Source: Oricola indica
GTDB taxonomy: Bacteria; Pseudomonadota; Alphaproteobacteria; Rhizobiales; Rhizobiaceae
Assembly (NCBI RefSeq): GCF_019966595.1
Contig: NZ_JAINFJ010000004.1
Span: 186,001 to 250,000, forward strand
DNA: 64,000 nucleotides
Direction: 5' to 3'
A model generated the notes under the pieces. The model was not told the DNA's origin, searched no databases, and saw only the letters and a program-made list of their open reading frames with translations. The position numbers were made by a program, and so were the translations under genes. This document shows, in pieces, positions 58,409 through 64,000 of the stretch (position 1 is the stretch's first letter; each line of letters opens with the position of its first letter).

Positions 58409-59070
58409 CCGCTCTCATCCTGCGCGATATCCGGCTCGGCTTGCGTGCCGGCGGCGGAATGCTGATCGGCATCCTGTTCTTTCTCGCGGTCATCGCCGTG
58501 GTGCCGTTCGGCGTCGGGCCGGACCTGAACCTGCTCGGACGCATCGGCCCGGCGATCCTGTGGATCGGGGCGCTGCTTGCCTCGCTGCTCGGTCTCGACC
58601 GGCTGTTTCAGGCCGACCGCGAGGACGGATCGCTCGACATTCTGATCCTGCAAGGCCACGAACACCCGCTGGCGCTGACCGTCTTCGCCAAATGCGTCGC
58701 CCACTGGCTGACGACAGGACTGCCGCTCGTGATCGTCTCGCCCGCGCTCGGCCTGCTGATGAACATGCAGCCGGCAGCGATCCTGGCGACCTCCGCGACG
58801 CTGCTCGCCGGCACGCCGGCCATCACCTTCATCGGCGCGACCGGCGCTGCGCTGGCCGTCGCCCTGCCGCGCGGTGGATTGCTCGTCTCGGTGATGGTCC
58901 TGCCCTTCGTCATCCCCGTCCTTATTTTCGGCGTGATGGCCGCCTACGGAGCGGTGGAAAACCCGGCGCCCTTCACGCAGCCCTTCCTGCTGATGTGCGC
59001 CCTGACCCTGTTCTTTTCGGTTCTGGGGCCCTTCGCGGCCGGCGCCGCGCTGAAGGCAAGCTCGGATTGA
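58405..59070 (+). CDS. ccmB: Haem exporter membrane protein CcmB
   Basis: 221 residues with six predicted helices. Conserved elements are LILRDIRLGLRAGGG at the N-terminus, GALLASLLGLDRLFQADREDGSLD and the late LPFVIPVLIFGVMA. It is the membrane partner of CcmA. Translationally coupled to ccmA (ATGA), 44 bases before ccmC. Confidence 0.95.
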   Translation: MTALILRDIRLGLRAGGGMLIGILFFLAVIAVVPFGVGPDLNLLGRIGPAILWIGALLASLLGLDRLFQADREDGSLDILILQGHEHPLALTVFAKCVAHWLTTGLPLVIVSPALGLLMNMQPAAILATSATLLAGTPAITFIGATGAALAVALPRGGLLVSVMVLPFVIPVLIFGVMAAYGAVENPAPFTQPFLLMCALTLFFSVLGPFAAGAALKASSD

Positions 59071-59114
59071 TCGGGTCAATTGCACAGCAGGCCCGTTCAC
59101 ATTAAGTAACGCGC

Positions 59115-59897
59115 ATGAATGACACGACCGCACAGGCCCGCTTCAGTTTCACCGCCCTCGCCAATCCGACGCGGTATCTTTCCTATTCCGGGAAGATCCT
59201 GCCGTGGCTCGGCGGGTTGAGCGCGTTGTTGCTCATTGTCGGCCTCTACATGGCCTTCACCGCGCCCGAGGATTACCAGCAGGGCATTACGGTGCGCATC
59301 ATGTATGTGCATGTGCCCGCCGCATGGCTGGCGATGATGGGCTATATGGTGATGGCCGTTTCGGCGCTCGGAACGCTGATCTGGCGTCATCCGCTGGCCG
59401 ATGTCTCGATCAAGGCCGCCGCGCCGATCGGCGCTGCCTTCACCTTCCTGGCGCTTGCCACCGGCTCGCTCTGGGGCAAACCGATGTGGGGCACATGGTG
59501 GGTCTGGGATGCGCGGCTGACGTCGATGTTCGTGCTGTTCCTGATGTATCTCGGCGTCATCGCGCTGCAGCGCGCCATGGACGATCCGGTCAAGGCGGCG
59601 CGTCCGGTGGCGATCCTCGTCCTGATCGGCACGGTCAACATTCCGATCATCAAGTTCTCGGTCGACTGGTGGAACACGCTGCACCAGCCCGCCGCCGTCT
59701 TCCGCATGGATGGCCCGACGATCGACCCGAGCCTGCTGTGGCCGCTGCTGATCATGGCGGTCGGCTTCACGGCCTTGTTCTTCTTCCTGCACATGGTGGC
59801 GATGCGCACGGAGATCTGGCGCCGCCGTATAGCCTCGATGCGCCGCGCCAGCGCGCGCGAACAACGGTCGACAGCCCGGCCTGTGCTGGCGGAGTAG
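59115..59897 (+). CDS. ccmC: Haem-handling protein CcmC
   Basis: 260 residues, six membrane helices. The haem-binding tryptophan motif WGTWWVWDARLTS is intact, with histidines in YVHVPAAW and WWNTLHQP that would ligand haem. CcmC attaches haem to CcmE on the periplasmic side. ccmD begins three bases after its stop. Confidence 0.96.
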   Translation: MNDTTAQARFSFTALANPTRYLSYSGKILPWLGGLSALLLIVGLYMAFTAPEDYQQGITVRIMYVHVPAAWLAMMGYMVMAVSALGTLIWRHPLADVSIKAAAPIGAAFTFLALATGSLWGKPMWGTWWVWDARLTSMFVLFLMYLGVIALQRAMDDPVKAARPVAILVLIGTVNIPIIKFSVDWWNTLHQPAAVFRMDGPTIDPSLLWPLLIMAVGFTALFFFLHMVAMRTEIWRRRIASMRRASAREQRSTARPVLAE

Positions 59898-59900
59898 TCC

Positions 59901-60053
59901 ATGACTCACGAGCAATATGTTTTCGTCTCCTATGCCCTGACCGCCGTCGTTCTCGGCGGCATCGGACTGTGGCTCTGGATGGACCGCCGCGGCCGCCTCG
60001 CCGAACTCAAGCGGCTGGAAGAGGCCGGCGTGCGCCGCCGCTCCGAAGGCTGA
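59901..60053 (+). CDS. ccmD: Cytochrome c maturation protein CcmD
   Basis: 50 residues read directly from the sequence: MTHEQYVFVSYALTAVVLGG, then a continuing hydrophobic stretch, WLWMDRRGRLAELKRLEE and a basic tail. One transmembrane helix with a charged cytoplasmic C-terminus is the standard CcmD layout, including the Y-x-x-Y-A motif before the helix. It lies three bases after ccmC, and GGAG before its ATG overlaps the end of ccmC. Confidence 0.93.
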   Translation: MTHEQYVFVSYALTAVVLGGIGLWLWMDRRGRLAELKRLEEAGVRRRSEG

Positions 60054-60093
60054 CAGCCGGGCCGCCAAGCGCCCCGCCGGCACAGGAACCGAC

Positions 60094-60846
60094 ATGACGA
60101 TCACGCAAGAAGACGAACTCATCGGCCTGAAGGAAATCGGCCGCATCGTTGCCAATGCCGTCGAGGCGATGAGCACCGCGCTCGAGCCGGGCATGACGAC
60201 CGCCGAACTCGACGCGATCGGCCGCAAGGTCATGGAAGACGAAGGCGCGCAGCCCGCGCCGGAACTCTGCTACGGATTTCCCGGCGCCACCTGCATCAGC
60301 GTGAACGAGGAAATCGCCCACGGCATTCCCGGGGACCGGACGATCCGCAAGGGCGACCTCGTCAATTTCGACGTCTCGGCGGAAAAGGACGGCTTCTTCG
60401 CCGATACCGGCGCGTCATTCGCGGTCCCGCCCGTGTCGAAGGCGGTTCTGAAACTGTGCCGGGACGGAAAGCGCGCCATGTGGGCGGGCATCCGGACGGT
60501 GGCGACCGACAGGCCGCTCGCCGATATCGGCAATGCGGTCGGCGATTTCGCGCGCAAGAATCGCTATACCCTCGTGAAGAATCTCGCGAGCCATGGCGTT
60601 GGCCGATCCCTGCACGAGGAACCGGGTGAAATCGCCACATGGCCCGACCGGTCCGAACGCCGGCGGATGACCGAGGGGCTGGTCTTCACGATCGAGCCCT
60701 TCCTGTCCATGGGCGCGGAATGGGCGGACGATACCGATGACGACCCGTGGACGCTGTTCAGCGCACCGCGCGCGCCGACCGTGCAATATGAACACACCAT
60801 CGTCACCACCAGGAACGGACCGATCGTCGTGACGCTTCCGGGCTGA
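60094..60846 (+). CDS. map: Methionine aminopeptidase, type I
   Basis: 250 residues. All five metal ligands are recognisable: D in LVNFDVSAEKDGFF and D in FFADTGASF, H in LASHGVGRSLHE, E in VFTIEPFLS and E in VQYEHTIV. Substrate-pocket cysteine region CYGFPGATCISVNEEIAHGIP is intact. It removes the initiator methionine. It stands inside the ccm cluster between ccmD and ccmG, an unusual place; it may be a second copy, since most genomes keep map elsewhere. Confidence 0.94.
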   Translation: MTITQEDELIGLKEIGRIVANAVEAMSTALEPGMTTAELDAIGRKVMEDEGAQPAPELCYGFPGATCISVNEEIAHGIPGDRTIRKGDLVNFDVSAEKDGFFADTGASFAVPPVSKAVLKLCRDGKRAMWAGIRTVATDRPLADIGNAVGDFARKNRYTLVKNLASHGVGRSLHEEPGEIATWPDRSERRRMTEGLVFTIEPFLSMGAEWADDTDDDPWTLFSAPRAPTVQYEHTIVTTRNGPIVVTLPG

Positions 60847-60900
60847 CGCGACAACGGCCGAACCCTATATGAGGCGCGGACGACAATTTCGGAAAAAGCC

Positions 60901-61491
60901 ATGAGCGAGACGACAAGCGACACCAAGGCAAGGAAAAAGACCAATCTTGCCGTCTTCATTCCCTTCGCCGCCTTCGCGGCGCTGGCCGTGGTCTTCGCTG
61001 TTTTGATGTTCCGGCCCGGCCGCGACATCACGGAAGTGCCGTCCATGCTGATCGGCAAGACCGCGCCCGAAATCGCCCTGCCCGCAATCGAAGGACTGAC
61101 CGGGCCCGACGGCGCGCCAACGCCCGCATTCGATCCGGCGCAGTTCGGCGGAAAGCCGGTGCTGGTCAATGTGTGGGCCTCGTGGTGCGTGCCTTGCCGG
61201 CAGGAGCATCCGCTGCTGATGGCGCTGGCCGAGCAGGCAGGCGTCACCGTCGCCGGGCTGAACTACAAGGACAAGACCGAGAACGCGCTCGGTTTCCTGG
61301 GCAGGCTCGGCAATCCATACGCGTTTGCCGGCGCCGACAATTCCGGACGCGCTGCAATCGAATGGGGCGTCTACGGCGTACCGGAAAGCTTTGTCGTCGG
61401 CACGGACGGCACCATCCTCTACAAGCACACGGGCCCGCTCACGCCAGAGGCGATCGAGACCGAAATCCTGCCGCGCATGACCGGCGAATGA
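60901..61491 (+). CDS. ccmG: Thiol:disulfide interchange protein CcmG/DsbE
   Basis: 196 residues: a membrane anchor (residues about 16-37), then a periplasmic thioredoxin-like domain with the active site WASWCVPCRQEHPLL (C96, C99) and the family's GLNYKD and GVYGVPESFVV segments. It reduces apocytochrome c so haem can be attached. Belongs functionally with ccmABCD although map separates them. Confidence 0.95.
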   Translation: MSETTSDTKARKKTNLAVFIPFAAFAALAVVFAVLMFRPGRDITEVPSMLIGKTAPEIALPAIEGLTGPDGAPTPAFDPAQFGGKPVLVNVWASWCVPCRQEHPLLMALAEQAGVTVAGLNYKDKTENALGFLGRLGNPYAFAGADNSGRAAIEWGVYGVPESFVVGTDGTILYKHTGPLTPEAIETEILPRMTGE

Positions 61492-61646
61492 CTCGCTCAA
61501 CGGCGCTCGCGAATGCCGTCCCCATGCGAATTCCTGCCGTCTGAAACGCAACGTTAGTGGATAACCGGATCAGGGTGTGAATAGACGGTAACATTCGCCG
61601 TTTGCGACTTGCCGCCCAGAATCCGTTAACGCATTCTTGCGCGGCC

Positions 61647-62153
61647 ATGTCCCAATTAACCGTTGAAATCCGGCCCGCCTCGGAACGTGACGCCGCCCAG
61701 ATCGCCGATGTCCATGCGATCGCGTGGCGTGGCGCCTATGCCGGCCTCATACCGCACAAATCGTTGCAGACGATGATCGCGCGGCGCCATGCCGGCTGGT
61801 GGAAACGGGCGATCGGTCGCGGCACATCGGTCATGGTGGTCGATTTCGGCGGAGCCATCGCCGGCTACTGCACTTTCGGGCTGAACCGTGCCCGCGCCCT
61901 GCCGCAGGATGGCGAGGTCTACGAACTCTACATACTGCCCGAATACCAAGGGATCGGCATCGGCACCCGGCTGTTTTCCGCCGCCCGCGCCAGCCTCCGG
62001 GATCTGGGATGCGACGGCCTCGTCGTCTGGGCGCTGGAAGACAACGCCATGGCGGTGAACTTCTATCTCGGCCATGACGGCAAGGATGTCGCCCAGGGTT
62101 ACGAGACCTTCGAGGGCAAGGCGCTGCGCAAGCTTGCCTTCGTCTGGAAGTAA
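61647..62153 (+). CDS. GNAT family N-acetyltransferase
   Basis: 168 residues. The acetyl-CoA motif is LPEYQGIGIGTRLFSAARASL, preceded by VYELYILPE and followed by NAMAVNFYLGHDG, a standard single-domain GNAT. Substrate unknown. The ATG at 61647 (MSQLTVEIRPA) gives the usual N-terminus; 61602 in frame lacks support. Confidence 0.9.
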   Translation: MSQLTVEIRPASERDAAQIADVHAIAWRGAYAGLIPHKSLQTMIARRHAGWWKRAIGRGTSVMVVDFGGAIAGYCTFGLNRARALPQDGEVYELYILPEYQGIGIGTRLFSAARASLRDLGCDGLVVWALEDNAMAVNFYLGHDGKDVAQGYETFEGKALRKLAFVWK

Positions 62154-62320
62154 GTCACTTCTTTCCAAAAAGCCGAAATTTCTTCCCTGACGTCAAGTAC
62201 TTTGACGCCTGTCAATGTCGGGAATCTTTTACTTCCTAGGCTTTCCCTACCCAAGGGTCACCGACGCTAGAGGACCGCGCGCGAGAACCACGGGGCATGG
62301 CGGTCCGGGAGGAATTATCG

Positions 62321-64000
62321 ATGTCCGTCAAAGCCGTTTTGAGTTTCGTAAAGGCGAGGCGCACGCTTTTCGTGGCGTCGCTGGCCACCGCACTTTTCAC
62401 ACCATCGGCGAATGCCGAGGTCAGCGCCGGGATGAGCCGCGATCTAGATGCCTACAGGGCGCCGTATGACTCTTCGGCACCGCAGGGCTATTCGCTGTGC
62501 GACATAGTCGGTATCGGCATCGCCGGATCAAATGACCATGTCTATGTCTGGTACCGAAACGGGATGGTAAGTTCCGGATCGACTGGCGATCTTGCCCGTT
62601 ACCGGTCGCCGCAACCTTACAGCATGCCGCAGGGCCGGTCGCCCGCCGACATCGTGGCGATGGCCGTCGCGGGATCGAACGATTGGGTCTACACGTGGTA
62701 CCGGGACGGATCGATGAGCGCCGGATCGAGCACGGACCTTGCCAGCTATCGCCCGCCACGACCATACAGCCTGCCACCTGGCAAGACACCTCAATCGGTG
62801 GTCGGAATCGGCATCGCCGGATCAAACGATCGCGTCTTCGTCTGGTATGACAACGGGACGGTCAGTTCGGGAACATCGACCGATCTGGACGCCGCGACAC
62901 CGCCGCAGGCGGTCGACAATGCGCAAGGATTCACGACCCCGCAGATCATCGATATCGCAATCGCCGGGTCCAACGATCACGTCTACACATGGTACGGCAA
63001 CTGCGCTCTGCCGGGCGGCGTGGTCGCCAAGACGCTACCGCAGGTCGGTCAACCCTCGCCCGAAGAGACCTCCAAACCGCATTTCGACGTGATTCCGGAT
63101 GCGGTCATCGTTCCGCAAGCCGGACAATCAGGACCCGCAAAGCCCGATCTGACGCTGATTCCGAAGGCGCTCGAGGCATTGAGGAAGCCACAATTCCAGA
63201 TCATTCCCGACGCCGTGATCGCGCCGGAGGCGCAGCAGGCGGAAAAGAAACCGAAATTCGAGATCATTCCTGATGCCGCGATAACCAAACCGAGCGCGCC
63301 CCAGATCGATGTATCGCAGTGGAAGAACCGACTGGCGGACGTTACGCAAAGCGGATTGTCCGTGCTCAACGACAGCATGGATCAACTCGATGCGCTGACC
63401 GGACAAAGCGCGACACTGCGCATCAAGGAAGCGCCAGGCGGATTGCGTCCTCCGATTCTGGATGGACCAGACCTGATCGACAATCTGCAAAAGAACAAGG
63501 CGCTTGCGATCAGCGAGGATTTCCTGGCCTCGGCCGCCCCCGGCCTCGGTCAGGCCAAGCCCGACATGAACGCGGTCAGCGCCAAGCCGCAGGTCACCGA
63601 CCTTCTCGTTTTTCCGGAAGCCGAGGCGCTGCAACCCGGCGGTTATGTCGTGATAAAGGGAACCGGCTTCGGGGATGAAGCGGGCCGGGTCTTTATGCGC
63701 TACGAGTCGGGCTCGGGAGAACTGACAGAGTCGCGCCTGTCTCACGATGTCGAACTCGAACCGGTCAACGACTCCTGGGCCGCAGCCTGGCACGATACGG
63801 TGATTGTGGTTCGCGTGCCGGACGATCTGCCAGGCCAGATGCTCGGCGGCGCTCGCAATGCGGAACTGGCGCTCGTAAAGCCAAACGGCGCACAGGTTAA
63901 ACTGTCCGTCCTGCTGCATGCCAGCAGCGCCCCGGTCATCGCGTCCGTGACAAGCAGCGGCGGAGAAATCGGCTGCTGCTGCCCGATCGGCACGGAAACG
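62321..64000 (+). CDS. Large secreted protein with 49-residue repeats, C-terminus beyond the window
   Basis: 560 codons are open from the ATG at 62321 (GGGAGGAATT ribosome site) to the last base, with no stop. A signal peptide ends near SANA-EV (residue 32). Residues about 62-231 are four repeats with an exact 49-residue period, core IVGIGIAGSNDHVYVWYRNG. Then come four copies of K-P-x-[FL]-x-[VIL]-I-P-x-A (starting at 252, 274, 289 and 310), and a region near 420-475 with IKGTGFGDEAGRVFMRY, which resembles an IPT/TIG or Ig-like fold. A cysteine triplet lies near 555. I do not recognise the family; a lectin-like or propeller-like role for the repeats is only a guess. Confidence 0.85.
   Translation, partial: MSVKAVLSFVKARRTLFVASLATALFTPSANAEVSAGMSRDLDAYRAPYDSSAPQGYSLCDIVGIGIAGSNDHVYVWYRNGMVSSGSTGDLARYRSPQPYSMPQGRSPADIVAMAVAGSNDWVYTWYRDGSMSAGSSTDLASYRPPRPYSLPPGKTPQSVVGIGIAGSNDRVFVWYDNGTVSSGTSTDLDAATPPQAVDNAQGFTTPQIIDIAIAGSNDHVYTWYGNCALPGGVVAKTLPQVGQPSPEETSKPHFDVIPDAVIVPQAGQSGPAKPDLTLIPKALEALRKPQFQIIPDAVIAPEAQQAEKKPKFEIIPDAAITKPSAPQIDVSQWKNRLADVTQSGLSVLNDSMDQLDALTGQSATLRIKEAPGGLRPPILDGPDLIDNLQKNKALAISEDFLASAAPGLGQAKPDMNAVSAKPQVTDLLVFPEAEALQPGGYVVIKGTGFGDEAGRVFMRYESGSGELTESRLSHDVELEPVNDSWAAAWHDTVIVVRVPDDLPGQMLGGARNAELALVKPNGAQVKLSVLLHASSAPVIASVTSSGGEIGCCCPIGTET
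62504..63091 (+). repeat. Four 147-base tandem repeats in the secreted protein gene
   Basis: Units begin at 62504, 62651, 62798 and 62945, exactly 147 bases apart; the fourth is complete only in its first half. Units 1 and 3 are nearly identical over about 25 bases (ATCGGCATCGCCGGATCAAA), while unit 2 differs more, suggesting partial homogenisation. Confidence 0.9.

Overview
The window looks like a chromosomal segment of a GC-rich alphaproteobacterium of the order Hyphomicrobiales (Rhizobiales). The pointers are gene order and content: dapF-mtaB-ftsY-yciB, acnA divergent from ccmABCD, an sqdB/sqdD/sqdC sulfolipid set as in Sinorhizobium and Rhodobacter, DUF2794 and DUF1223 proteins, an IalB-family protein, and a tandem glycine riboswitch. 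I see no rRNA or tRNA gene, prophage, complete insertion sequence or CRISPR array. Genus assignment is not possible from the sequence alone.

Layout. 1-8.7 kb: a cut-off metallo-hydrolase, a fatty acid desaturase, an AlkZ-type glycosylase, dapF-mtaB-ftsY, a secreted EF-hand protein and yciB. 8.8-11 kb: an amino acid ABC importer with two permeases and a binding protein but no ATPase, behind a sigma-54-like promoter. 11-25.6 kb: exporters and housekeeping genes (typA with a CAT-like acetyltransferase and an MFS gene, a site-2 protease, 6-phosphogluconate dehydrogenase, MATE, an M3 peptidase, a membrane-anchored TAXI protein, MarR with a Bcr/CflA exporter, argG). 25.7-38.5 kb: PAP2, LysE, rlmN, an IalB-like protein, an orphan ECF sigma factor, a short endonuclease V-like gene, DUF1232, phhB, a tyrosine phosphatase overlapping thpR, a tesA/ybbA/ybbP-like set, a Bax-inhibitor protein, GNAT and DUF2794.

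38.5-46.6 kb: a structured intergenic region, a DUF1223 protein, a DadA-type dehydrogenase under a tandem glycine riboswitch, the sulfolipid genes split by a membrane protein and a Nudix gene, and a SoxR regulator facing a glyoxalase-fold gene across a SoxR box. 46.8-54.2 kb: an alpha/beta hydrolase, an aldehyde dehydrogenase with its DUF779 partner and an AcoR-like regulator sharing paired operators, then TetR/SDR and a conserved hypothetical. 54.3-54.6 kb: a broken GIY-YIG gene between inverted palindromic repeats. 54.8-61.5 kb: acnA and cytochrome c maturation genes ccmABCD-(map)-ccmG, with a 50-residue ccmD. 61.6 kb to the end: a GNAT protein and a long secreted repeat protein that runs off the window with no stop.

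The most unusual items are the open-ended secreted protein with an exact 49-residue repeat (62321 to the end), the GIY-YIG remnant whose flanking hairpins differ by a compensatory base-pair change, the paired TGTCTCA-N4-TGAGACA operators around the aldehyde dehydrogenase locus, the SoxR box between soxR and a VOC gene, and the glycine riboswitch in front of an amino acid dehydrogenase.
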